From Rhizomicrobium sp. (GTDB taxonomy: Bacteria > Pseudomonadota > Alphaproteobacteria > Micropepsales > Micropepsaceae): DNA of 64,000 nucleotides. The notes below the pieces were generated by a model. It searched no databases, was not told where the DNA came from, and saw only the letters and a program-made list of their open reading frames with translations. This document shows positions 27,749 to 35,694 of this stretch, piece by piece. Position 1 is the first letter of the stretch, and each line of letters begins with the position of its first letter. Position numbers and translations under genes: made by a program. Where the stretch lies: contig JBBCGJ010000001.1 in assembly GCA_037200985.1 (NCBI GenBank), positions 3,076,756 through 3,140,755 of the forward strand, written 5' to 3'.

Positions 27749-27976
27749 GGCCTTAACGATCACCGTCACCCGACATGCGGCTTCCCCCTTCGGAAAAAGC
27801 CGCGCCGAGGCGGGCAATATGCCAATCCGGGCCGGGCTTGTTAACGATTATTGCCTCGAAAATCTGTTCTTTCTTTTCGATCCCCCACCCGCTAAAACCC
27901 CTGCCATTCCTCGAAAGGTGCAGCCTGGAGAGGTCGGTGGGTCCGGTGAACGGGCCCCCGGCAAGGGAGAAGATTT

Positions 27977-28645
27977 ATGGCCGTCGATACCAAGCCCCTC
28001 ATGCCCAAGGCGACCGCCGTCTGGCTGGTCGACAACACCTCGCTCACCTTCGAGCAGATCGCCGATTTCTGCGGCCTGCACCCGCTCGAGGTGAAGGGCA
28101 TCGCCGACGAGGACGTCGCCAAGGGCATCAAGGGCCAGGACCCGGTCTCCTCCGGCCAGCTCACGCGCGAAATGATCGAGGCCGCGGAGGCCAATCCCAA
28201 GCTGCGCCTCAAGATGGCGCCGCCCAAGCACAAGATGCCGAGCGTCAAGCAGAAGAAGGCGCCGCGCTATACCCCCGTCTCCAAGCGCCAGGACAAGCCC
28301 GACGCGGTCTACTGGATCCTGCGCAACCACCCCGAATTCGCGGACGCGGACATCATCCGGCTGATCGGCACCACCAAGGCGACGATCCAGAAGATCCGCG
28401 AGCGCAGCCACTGGAACGCGACCAACATCAAGGCGGTCGATCCGGTGACGCTGGGGCTTTGCTCGCAGCTCGAGCTCGACCTCGCGGTCTCCCGCGCCGG
28501 CGCCAAGCGCGACCGGGCCGAGAAGCGCGCGGTCAAGCGCGGCGACACGCTGAAGCCGATCTCCGAGACGGCGTCGGTCGATTCCGCGCCGGCGCCCGAT
28601 CCGGACCCGCTGGAATTCCCGGCCGAGGACGACAGCCCGGGCTGA
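27977..28645 (+). CDS. trcR: Cell-cycle transcriptional regulator TrcR (DUF1013)
   Basis: Protein of 222 residues starting MAVDTKPLMPKATAVWLVDN behind GGGAGAAG. N-terminal HTH-like segment LTFEQIADFCGLHPLEVKGI, central linker rich in Lys/Pro, then a second HTH-like part DIIRLIGTTKATIQKIRERS and SHWNATNIKAVDPVTLGLCS. The family (PF06242) includes Caulobacter TrcR, an RNA-polymerase-associated cell-cycle regulator. The acidic Pro/Asp tail is variable. Confidence 0.9.
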   Translation: MAVDTKPLMPKATAVWLVDNTSLTFEQIADFCGLHPLEVKGIADEDVAKGIKGQDPVSSGQLTREMIEAAEANPKLRLKMAPPKHKMPSVKQKKAPRYTPVSKRQDKPDAVYWILRNHPEFADADIIRLIGTTKATIQKIRERSHWNATNIKAVDPVTLGLCSQLELDLAVSRAGAKRDRAEKRAVKRGDTLKPISETASVDSAPAPDPDPLEFPAEDDSPG

Positions 28646-28654
28646 TACCGGCGC

Positions 28655-29899
28655 CTATGCCGCCGCCTGCTCGTCGCCGCCGCGCGGATCGAGCGCCGCT
28701 TCGGCCTGCGTCGCTTGCGGCGGCATCGGCTCGAACCGTTCGCGCGACGTGGGCGAGGCGGCCTCCTTCATCGTGATGCGCATGATCGTGAACGCCGCCA
28801 TCGCGAGATGGATCGCCGCGGTATAGAAGAACAGCGCGCTGGTTCCGAACCGGCCCATCGCCAGCGCCGCCAGCGTCGGCCCGCTGACCGAGGCGAGCGA
28901 GTTGATCATCAGGAGCGTCGCGGAGGTCTCCACGAACTCGTCGCGCGCGATGCGGTCATTGGTGTGGGCGACCGACAGGCCGTAGAGCGGCAGCGCCACC
29001 AGGCCGAACAATCCGATCAGGGGCAGGATCGTCCAGCGATGCGCGCCGCCGAAGGTCGCGAGCGCGACGCCGAGCGCCGCCGCCGCGAAGCAGACGAAGG
29101 CGATGATGTAGCGCCGGTCCATCCGGTCGGAGATGCGCCCGAGCGGCGGCTGCACGAGGGCGCCGCCCAGGGTGAAGACGCTCATGAACACCGCGATCCA
29201 GCCCTTGGCGAGGCCGTGGGCGTCGGCATAGACCGGCGCCAGCGTCCACACCGCGCTGTTGGCGAAACCGACCGCGATGCAGCCCATCACGCCGACCGGC
29301 GAGATGCGATAGAGGCGGAGCGGCCGCGGGACCGGCGCCGCCGCGGCATTGGGCTGCGGCAGCCGCGTCAGGCCCATCGGGATCAGGCAGAGGGCGTAGA
29401 ACACCGCCGTCAGGCTGAAGAGCGTGGCGCCCGAGGGTTTCGAGGTGCCGAACAGCATCTGGCCGACGATGAGGGCGGAGAAATTGACGGTGAGATAGGC
29501 GGAGAAGATGCGGCCGCGATTCTCGTTGGCGGCGCGGTCGTTCAGCCAGCTCTCGATCACCATGTACATGCACGCCGCCGCGACGCCGAAGCCGGTGCGC
29601 AGCAGGATCCAGAGCGGCACCGAGACGAACATCGATTGCAGCAGCACCGTCGCCGCCGACAGGCCGGCGCCGATGCCGAAGGTGCGGCTGTGGCCCGACC
29701 GCGCCAGCAGGCGCGGGCCAAGGAAGCAGCCGAGCACGAAACCCGCGAAATAGAACGAGCCGATCACGCCCAGCGCGAGGTTGGAGAAGCCCGCCTGATG
29801 GCCGCGCACCGGAATGAGCACGCCGATCAGGCCGTTGCCCATGATGTAGAGCGCGGTGGAGAAGAGGATGGCGCCGACGGCCAGGATCTGCTTGCGCAT
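28655..29899 (-). CDS. MFS transporter (YcaD-like)
   Basis: Major facilitator of 414 residues with 12 predicted helices, starting MRKQILAVGAILFSTALYIM at ATG 29899. GSFYFAGFVLGCFLGPRLLA and GRISDRMDRRYIIAF (the loop 8-9 RxDRR motif) are typical; AACMYMVIESWLNDRAANEN places it in the YcaD/UMF1-like group. The open frame extends much further upstream, but without membrane character. Substrate unknown. Convergent with trcR. Confidence 0.9.
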   Translation of the reverse strand: MRKQILAVGAILFSTALYIMGNGLIGVLIPVRGHQAGFSNLALGVIGSFYFAGFVLGCFLGPRLLARSGHSRTFGIGAGLSAATVLLQSMFVSVPLWILLRTGFGVAAACMYMVIESWLNDRAANENRGRIFSAYLTVNFSALIVGQMLFGTSKPSGATLFSLTAVFYALCLIPMGLTRLPQPNAAAAPVPRPLRLYRISPVGVMGCIAVGFANSAVWTLAPVYADAHGLAKGWIAVFMSVFTLGGALVQPPLGRISDRMDRRYIIAFVCFAAAALGVALATFGGAHRWTILPLIGLFGLVALPLYGLSVAHTNDRIARDEFVETSATLLMINSLASVSGPTLAALAMGRFGTSALFFYTAAIHLAMAAFTIMRITMKEAASPTSRERFEPMPPQATQAEAALDPRGGDEQAAA

Positions 29900-30007
29900 G
29901 GGGCTCTCGCGAAGCCAAGCGGTATGACGCGCGATTGTGGCCAAGTCAAAGCGGAGCTGTATTGCAAAAACGCAAGGCGCGACGGCCGGATCGCAGGACG
30001 GGATGCT

Positions 30008-30032
30008 CCACCCTCCCGCAAGGGGAGGGTGG
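30008..30032. repeat. Short palindrome (CCACCCTCCC / GGGAGGGTGG)
   Basis: Inverted repeat with 10-base arms around GCAAG, just beyond the stop of the next minus-strand gene. The ACCCTCCC/GGGAGGGT core recurs at 41433-41453 and at the IS-interrupted repeat near 6340. No T-tract. Confidence 0.6.
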
Positions 30033-30036
30033 ATTC

Positions 30037-30648
30037 TCACAAGTATTTCAGCGCCACGAAGCCCAGCACGACCAGGACCAGGAAGGCGATCAGTACCGCT
30101 TCCATGTAACGCTCGAGGAAGGCTTGGGCCTTGTCGCCGAAGATATAGACCAGGAGCCCCTCCAGCACGATGAAGCGCAGGCTGCGCGTGATGGCGGAAT
30201 AGAGCATGAACGCCGCGAAGGGCACGTTGGCGAGGCCGGCCGAGATCGTGACCAGCTTGTAAGGCACCGGCGTCAGGCCCTGGACCACGATCAGATAGGC
30301 GTGCTCGCTGTATTTCAGCCGCAACGCCTCGACCTCGGCCAGCGGGATGTGCAGCAGCCCGATCAGCCATAGCCCGGCGGTGTCCCAGAACAGGGCGCCG
30401 ATCGCATAGCCGAGCATGCCGCCCATCACCGACCAGAAGGTGCACCACGCCGCCAGCGCCAGGGCGCGCTCGCGATGCGCCAGCATCATCGGCAGAAGCA
30501 TGACGTCGGGCGGGATCGGGAAAAATGACGCTTCCGCGAAGGCGAAGGCCGCGAGCGCCGCCCAGGCATGGCGGCCGCGAGCGTTCTCCATCATCCAGGC
30601 ATAGAGCCGGCGAAGGCCGCGCGGCGCGGGTTGGACCTGTTCGGACAT
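30037..30648 (-). CDS. YqaA family membrane protein (VTT/SNARE-associated domain)
   Basis: Membrane protein of 203 residues starting MSEQVQPAPRGLRRLYAWMM at ATG 30648. The family motifs are present: FAFAEASFFPIPPDVMLLPM, WCTFWSVMGGMLGYAIGALF and LIVVQGLTPVPYKLVTISAG. About five membrane or re-entrant segments. DedA-superfamily proteins are linked to lipid scrambling; the specific job of YqaA is not settled. Confidence 0.88.
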   Translation of the reverse strand: MSEQVQPAPRGLRRLYAWMMENARGRHAWAALAAFAFAEASFFPIPPDVMLLPMMLAHRERALALAAWCTFWSVMGGMLGYAIGALFWDTAGLWLIGLLHIPLAEVEALRLKYSEHAYLIVVQGLTPVPYKLVTISAGLANVPFAAFMLYSAITRSLRFIVLEGLLVYIFGDKAQAFLERYMEAVLIAFLVLVVLGFVALKYL

Positions 30649-30773
30649 CGCTGTTCTTCTGGAGACGCCCCTTCCTAGCAACGCCGCCGCCGTCCGTCCA
30701 TCGCCCGCGCTTGCTGGTTAATGCGGCATTCTTTAGCGTTTCGCGCGACTGTGGACATTCCGGGCGTTCGATA

Positions 30774-32651
30774 ATGGCAAAGACCAAAAAGAAGAAGAAA
30801 TCCGTCAAAGCCGCCAAGGCCAAAGCGGTGAAAAAGCGGAGCGCAAAGACCGCCGCGCAGAAGAAGCCGGTCAAGGCCGCGAAAAAGACCGTCGCGAAGC
30901 CCGGGCCGCAGACGGCCCGCCTGCCCGCGGCCAAGCCCGGCATGCAGCGGCGGCCGAAATCGCTTGTCCGCCGCGCCGTCGAAGGGGCGATGCGCGCCAT
31001 GCCGCGGCTCGCGCCGCGCCGCGCCGGCAAGTACGACACCGATCTCGACCGCAATCCGGCGAACTACCAGCCGCTGACGCCGCTGTCCTTCCTGGAGCGC
31101 GCCGCCTATGTCTTTCCCAACCGCACCGCGATCATCCACGGGCGGCAGACCGTCACCTATGCCGAATATTATGCGCGGTCGCGCCGGCTCGGCTCCGCGC
31201 TCGCCAGGGCGGGCGTGAAGAAGGGCGACACGGTCGCCGTCATGCTCGCCAACACGCCGCCCATGCTGGAGGCCCACTATGGCGTGCCGATGGCCGGCGG
31301 CGTGCTGAACGCGCTGAACACCAGGCTCGACCCCGCGGGGCTGGCCTTCATCCTCGACCATGGCGAGGCCAAGGTGCTGATCACCGACCGCGAATTCGCC
31401 GGCACGATGGCCGAGACGCTGAAGCTCGCCAAGGTGAAGCCCATCGTCATCGACTACGACGATCCGGAATTCCCGCAGACCGGCGAAAGGCTGGGTCATA
31501 TCGACTACGAGGCCTTCGTCGCCGACGGCGATCCGGAGTTCGCCTGGTCTTATCCGGGGGACGAGTGGGACGCGATCGCGCTCAACTACACCTCGGGCAC
31601 GACGGGCAATCCGAAGGGCGTGGTGTTCCACCATCGCGGCGCGGCGCTGATGGGTTACGGCAACATCCTGGCGGCGCGGATGCCGTACCATCCGATCTAT
31701 CTGTGGACGTTGCCGATGTTCCACTGCAATGGCTGGTGCTTTCCCTGGTCGCTGTCGGTGGTGGCGGGAACGCATGTCTGCCTTCGCTGGGTGCGCGCCA
31801 AGGCGATGTTCGACGCCATCGCCGATCACAAGGTCACCCATCTGTGCGGCGCGCCGATCGTGATGTCGGCCTTCATCAACGCCAAGCCGGAAGAGCGCCG
31901 GGCGCTGCCGCATACCGTCGAGTTCATCACCGCCGCCGCGCCGCCGCCCGAATCGGTGCTCGCCGCGATGAGCGATGCGGGGTTCAACGTCACCCATGTC
32001 TACGGCCTGACCGAGACCTACGGCCCCGCCGTGGTGAACGAGTGGAGCCTGGAATGGGACGCGCTCGACAAGGGCCACCGCGCGGCGAAGAAGGCGCGCC
32101 AGGGCGTGCGCTATCACGCGCTCGACGCGCTGACCGTGATGGACCCCGAAACGATGGAGCCGGTGCCGGCCGACGGGACGACGCTGGGCGAGGTGATGTT
32201 TCGCGGCAATGTCGTGATGAAGGGTTACCTCAAGAACCCGACCGCGACCAGGGAAGCCTTCGCCGGCGGCTGGTTCCATTCGGGCGATCTGGGCGTGATG
32301 TATCCGGACGGCTATGTGCAGCTGAAGGACCGCTCCAAGGACATCATCATCTCGGGCGGCGAGAACATCTCCTCCATCGAGGTCGAGGATGTGCTGAACA
32401 AGCATCCGGCCGTGATGTTCGTCGCGGTGGTCGCCAAGGAGGACGAGAAATGGGGCGAGACGCCCGTCGCCTTCGTCGAGCTGAAGGCCGGCCATGAGAA
32501 TGTGACGGCGGAGGAGCTGATCGAATATTGCCGCGCCCATCTCGCGCGCTACAAATGCCCGCGCCACATCGTCTTCGTCGAGCTGCCCAAGACCTCGACC
32601 GGCAAGATCCAGAAATTCAAGCTGCGCGAGATGACGAAAGACGTGGTCTGA
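30774..32651 (+). CDS. Acyl-CoA synthetase with a lysine-rich histone-H1-like N-terminal tail
   Basis: AMP-forming fatty-acid CoA ligase of 625 residues. Family motifs: ALNYTSGTTGNPKGVVFHH (P-loop), HVYGLTETYGPAV, WFHSGDLGVMYPDGY, IISGGENISSIEVEDV and PKTSTGKIQKFKL with the catalytic Lys. The normal protein begins around YDTDLDRNPANYQPLTPLSF (residue about 88). Before that lies an unusual tail: MAKTKKKKKSVKAAKAKAVK and AAKKTVAKPGP, with 18 Lys in the first 45 residues, as in H1/AlgP-like proteins. The ATG at 30774 has no clear ribosome binding site; an ATG at residue 57 is an alternative start. Confidence 0.88.
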   Translation: MAKTKKKKKSVKAAKAKAVKKRSAKTAAQKKPVKAAKKTVAKPGPQTARLPAAKPGMQRRPKSLVRRAVEGAMRAMPRLAPRRAGKYDTDLDRNPANYQPLTPLSFLERAAYVFPNRTAIIHGRQTVTYAEYYARSRRLGSALARAGVKKGDTVAVMLANTPPMLEAHYGVPMAGGVLNALNTRLDPAGLAFILDHGEAKVLITDREFAGTMAETLKLAKVKPIVIDYDDPEFPQTGERLGHIDYEAFVADGDPEFAWSYPGDEWDAIALNYTSGTTGNPKGVVFHHRGAALMGYGNILAARMPYHPIYLWTLPMFHCNGWCFPWSLSVVAGTHVCLRWVRAKAMFDAIADHKVTHLCGAPIVMSAFINAKPEERRALPHTVEFITAAAPPPESVLAAMSDAGFNVTHVYGLTETYGPAVVNEWSLEWDALDKGHRAAKKARQGVRYHALDALTVMDPETMEPVPADGTTLGEVMFRGNVVMKGYLKNPTATREAFAGGWFHSGDLGVMYPDGYVQLKDRSKDIIISGGENISSIEVEDVLNKHPAVMFVAVVAKEDEKWGETPVAFVELKAGHENVTAEELIEYCRAHLARYKCPRHIVFVELPKTSTGKIQKFKLREMTKDVV

Positions 32652-32654
32652 CGG

Positions 32655-32823
32655 CGATGCGCCGGCGGGAGCGCGAAAGGCCACCTCGCGCGAAGCGGCG
32701 CTCGCGCTGGCGAAAGAGCAGTACGTCTATTGCAGCGACCTCATCGAACGGGGCGTGGACACCTTTAACGCGCTCGCCGCCGCCTTGATGACGGACGATT
32801 TGTGGTTCTTCCGGTGGGGTTGA
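32655..32823 (+). pseudogene. Possible 3' remnant of a DUF4253-like gene
   Basis: A short frame with no start codon reads AALALAKEQYVYCSDLIERG then VDTFNALAAALMTDDLWFFRWG and stops at 32823. The pattern Tyr/Cys-x-Asp-Leu/Ile...Gly...Leu-Ala followed by a Trp/Phe-rich end resembles the C-terminus of DUF4253 proteins. If so, only the last 45 residues survive. The match is from memory and weak. Confidence 0.3.
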
Positions 32824-32978
32824 CGGCGCGCGCGCCAAAATCCGGGCACAACCTCTCAAGAAATACAGGTTGCAATTCACAACTCCGAGGCCGGGCATGA
32901 AGTACCCCCGATTCAGAGGGGTGGTTCGCGCACCGGTGGTGGCCGATCCTCCCGCTTATAGTGCTTGCGGGAGTGTGC

Positions 32979-33158
32979 ATGTCATCGAGTGCCGTATCCA
33001 AGACCGCCCTGCGCGGCGACGATCTGCTGCAGCGCCTGCAGGACATGCTCTACGAATATCACGCGCTGGGCCGCTTCGATGAAGCACGGCCGCATATCCT
33101 CTGGCTGATGGAAATCGCCGAGAAGGAAGAGGCGGCGGCGCTCGGCCGTCCCGTCTGA
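32979..33158 (+). CDS. Small hypothetical protein
   Basis: 59 residues from ATG 32979 (MSSSAVSKTALRGDDLLQRL); GTG or TTG codons up to 32961 would lengthen it. It is helical and amphipathic (DMLYEYHALGRFDEARPHIL, WLMEIAEKEEAAALGRPV). No family recognised. It precedes the MFS gene on the same strand with 133 bases between. Confidence 0.5.
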   Translation: MSSSAVSKTALRGDDLLQRLQDMLYEYHALGRFDEARPHILWLMEIAEKEEAAALGRPV

Positions 33159-33291
33159 AGAGGCGTCCCTTGCCTTCGCGTGCTTGACTCCGGGCCGTCT
33201 CGGAACAAACATAGAACGAGCGTTGGCGCAGCGGGTTGCGACGGTGACCGCGGCCCCGCGGGATTCTAGGGTGCGTGGGCAGGGGAGGCGC

Positions 33292-34548
33292 ATGACCGAC
33301 GACACACGGCCATTGGCCAGCCGATACGCGCTGGCCTTCATCTTCGCGACCATGCTGATCGACACGATCGGGCTGGGCATCATCCTGCCGGTGACGCCGG
33401 CGATCATCAAGCAACTCACCGGCGAGGATTTGAGCGGCGCCGCCGGCTGGGGCGGCTGGCTGATGTTCGTCTACGCGCTGATGCAGTTCCTCTGCGCGCC
33501 GGCGATCGGCAATCTGAGCGACCGGTTCGGGCGCAGGCCGGTGCTGATCGTCTCGCTGGTCGCGCTGGCGGTCGACTATGCGATCACCGGCTGGGCGCCG
33601 ACCATCGCCTGGCTGTTCGTCGGCCGCTTCCTGTCGGGGATCGCGGGCGCCGCCTATCCCACCGTCAACGCCTATATCGCCGACGTCTCGCCGCCGGAAA
33701 AGCGCGCGGCGAATTTCGGGTTGACCGGCGCCGCCTTCGGCATCGGCTTCGTGGTCGGCCCCGCGATCGGCGGGATCATCGGCGACCATTGGGGGGCGCG
33801 GGCGCCGTTCTTCGTTGCCGCGGGTTTCGCGCTGGCCAACGCGCTGTTCGGCCTCGTCGTGCTGAAGGAATCGCTGCCCGTCGAGCACCGGCGCAAATTC
33901 GAGATCCGGTGCGCCCACCCGGCCGGCGCGCTGCGTGCCCTGCGCCGCTTTCCCATGATCGTCGGACTTCTCGGCGTGACGGTGCTGATGCGGCTGGCGC
34001 ATGACGCCCTGCCGTCGACCTGGACTTTCTACACGATGCTGCGCTTCCACTGGACGGCCGCTGAGGTCGGCTATTCGCTGATGGCGGTGGGCGCGCTGAC
34101 CGCGTTCTCCTTCGGCGTGCTGCCCCGGCTGATCGTGCCGCGCATCGGCGAGACGCGCGCGGTCTATGTCGGGCTGTTCTTCACGGGCCTCGGCTATGCC
34201 GGCTATGCGGTCTCGAGCCAGCCCTGGATGATCTATGCCTGGATGGCGGTGTGGGCGCTGGGCGGCGTCGGCGGGCCGGCGCTGAATGCGATCATGTCGC
34301 GGAGCGTGCCGGCGAACGAGCAGGGCGAATTGATGGGCGCACTGGCGAGCGCGGGCAGCATCACCTCCATCGTCGCGCCGCTGCTGCTGACGAACCTGTT
34401 CGGCTGGTTCACCAGCGGCCGCGCGCCGGTTTATTTCCCGGGCGCGTCCTTCGCCGCCGCGGCGCTGTTCGAGCTCGGCGCGCTGGCCGTGTTCGCGGCG
34501 ATGCAGCCCCGCCTTGTGGCGCGGCCGGTCGCGGCGGGTCGGACGTGA
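33292..34548 (+). CDS. MFS transporter, TetA/TCR-like
   Basis: Drug:H+ antiporter-type carrier of 418 residues, 12 helices, starting MTDDTRPLASRYALAFIFAT at ATG 33292 behind AGGGGAGG. The family signature GNLSDRFGRRPVLIVSL (loop 2-3) and ITGWAPTIAWLFVGRFLSGI AGA region (motif C area) are clear. Closest in look to tetracycline-resistance family members, but chromosomal copies rarely give resistance. The frame is open further upstream without homology. Confidence 0.9.
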   Translation: MTDDTRPLASRYALAFIFATMLIDTIGLGIILPVTPAIIKQLTGEDLSGAAGWGGWLMFVYALMQFLCAPAIGNLSDRFGRRPVLIVSLVALAVDYAITGWAPTIAWLFVGRFLSGIAGAAYPTVNAYIADVSPPEKRAANFGLTGAAFGIGFVVGPAIGGIIGDHWGARAPFFVAAGFALANALFGLVVLKESLPVEHRRKFEIRCAHPAGALRALRRFPMIVGLLGVTVLMRLAHDALPSTWTFYTMLRFHWTAAEVGYSLMAVGALTAFSFGVLPRLIVPRIGETRAVYVGLFFTGLGYAGYAVSSQPWMIYAWMAVWALGGVGGPALNAIMSRSVPANEQGELMGALASAGSITSIVAPLLLTNLFGWFTSGRAPVYFPGASFAAAALFELGALAVFAAMQPRLVARPVAAGRT

Positions 34549-34560
34549 GACGTGAGGGTC

Positions 34561-34734
34561 TTAGTGAACGCTGTTTCGGAGGCGTTCGAGCTCGTCTTTT
34601 ATTCGGAGCTTTTCTTTCTTGAGCGCCGCGACCGCGACCTGGTCCCAGTCGGGATGGGCCATCTCGTCGTGGATGCGTTCTTCGAGTCGCTTATGTTTTT
34701 CGGACAATTCCTGGATATGCCCTTGCAGTGCCAT
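34561..34734 (-). CDS. YdcH family (DUF465) small protein
   Basis: 57 residues: MALQGHIQELSEKHKRLEER, then IHDEMAHPDWDQVAVAALKK and EKLRIKDELERLRNSVH. The paired helices with H-x-x-L-x-x-x-I and the KKEKLRIKDELERLR end are hallmarks of DUF465. It is too short for usual ORF cut-offs but has a clean ATG (34734) and stop. It is convergent with the MFS gene and divergent from ubiX. Function unknown. Confidence 0.85.
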   Translation of the reverse strand: MALQGHIQELSEKHKRLEERIHDEMAHPDWDQVAVAALKKEKLRIKDELERLRNSVH

Positions 34735-34832
34735 GCGTGCACCTCTCTCTTAGGCTTCGGAAGTAGATCACTGTCGGCCAGGGCTGTCACGCCCTCTTCC
34801 GCCCACGACCCACTTTCTGTAAACCGACCCCC

Positions 34833-35432
34833 ATGGCCAAGGTTGCGGAAACCCTGAAAAAAGAAAGACTTGTGGTCGGCATCAGCGGCGCCTCCGGCGT
34901 CGCCTATGGCATCCGGCTGCTGGACGCGCTGGCGGAACTGAAGATCGAGTCCCACCTCGTCGTCACCAAGGCGGCCGCGCTGACGATCGCGCTGGAGACC
35001 GGGCTGAAGCCCAAGGCGGTCGCTGCCAAGGCCACCCATGCCTATGCGCCCGGCGATATCGGCGCGCCGATCGCGTCGGGCACCTTCAAGACCAGGGGGA
35101 TGATCGTGGCGCCCTGCTCCGTCCGCAGCTGGTCGGAGATCGCCACCGGCGTGACGACCGGCCTTCTGACGCGCGCCGCCGACGTCACGCTGAAGGAGCG
35201 CCGGCCGCTGATCCTGATGGTGCGCGAGACGCCGCTGCATGCGGGACATCTGCGGACGCTGGCGCAGCTCGCCGAGATGGGCGCCATCGTGCTGCCGCCG
35301 GTGCCGGCCTTCTATGACGAGCCGCACCGGATTTCGGATTTCGTCGACCAGATCGTCGGCCGCGCTCTCGACCTCCTGGGCTATGATTGGCCGGCGCATA
35401 AGCGCTGGAACGGGGCGCCGAAGACGCGATGA
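34833..35432 (+). CDS. ubiX: Flavin prenyltransferase UbiX
   Basis: Makes prenylated FMN for the decarboxylase UbiD in ubiquinone synthesis. 199 residues: ERLVVGISGASGVAYGIRLL binds flavin phosphate; GTFKTRGMIVAPCSVRSWSE, LLTRAADVTLKERRPLILMV and RETPLHAGHLRTLAQLAEMG are all diagnostic. Slightly longer at both ends than E. coli UbiX. The following small gene overlaps as ATGA. Confidence 0.95.
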   Translation: MAKVAETLKKERLVVGISGASGVAYGIRLLDALAELKIESHLVVTKAAALTIALETGLKPKAVAAKATHAYAPGDIGAPIASGTFKTRGMIVAPCSVRSWSEIATGVTTGLLTRAADVTLKERRPLILMVRETPLHAGHLRTLAQLAEMGAIVLPPVPAFYDEPHRISDFVDQIVGRALDLLGYDWPAHKRWNGAPKTR

Positions 35433-35647
35433 ACAACCAGGTCACACGACCCGACGAAGTCGCGCTCAGGGCCAAGCTGGCGGAGCTCAGCCAGGAGCAC
35501 CGCGATCTCGACAACGCCATCGCCGCGCTGTCCGAGGCCGGCGGGCGCGACCAGCTTCAATTGACGCGGCTGAAGAAGCGCAAGCTTCAGCTCAAGGACG
35601 AGATCGCGAAGATCAACGACCGGCTGCTGCCTGACATCATCGCGTAG
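35429..35647 (+). CDS. YdcH family (DUF465) small protein, ubiX-coupled
   Basis: 72 residues: VALRAKLAELSQEHRDLDNA, IAALSEAGGRDQLQLTRLKK and RKLQLKDEIAKINDRLLPDI. Same two-helix DUF465 pattern as the gene at 34561-34734. Starts inside the ubiX stop (ATGA), so it is translationally coupled. DUF465 proteins often follow ubiX in alphaproteobacteria; the role is unknown. Confidence 0.9.
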   Translation: MNNQVTRPDEVALRAKLAELSQEHRDLDNAIAALSEAGGRDQLQLTRLKKRKLQLKDEIAKINDRLLPDIIA

Positions 35648-35694
35648 GGCCGCCGCCGTTCCGGTTGGGGAAGATCGAATCGGGAGGAGGCATC

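Noticed and set aside
28715..30109. 464-codon open frame opposite the MFS gene
   Set aside because: The opposite strand encodes a clear 12-helix MFS protein; this frame is a low-complexity Arg/Glu/His shadow.
28655..31054. 799-codon minus-strand frame covering MFS, YqaA and more
   Set aside because: MFS homology begins at ATG 29899; upstream codons are antisense or out of frame with yqaA and the ligase gene.
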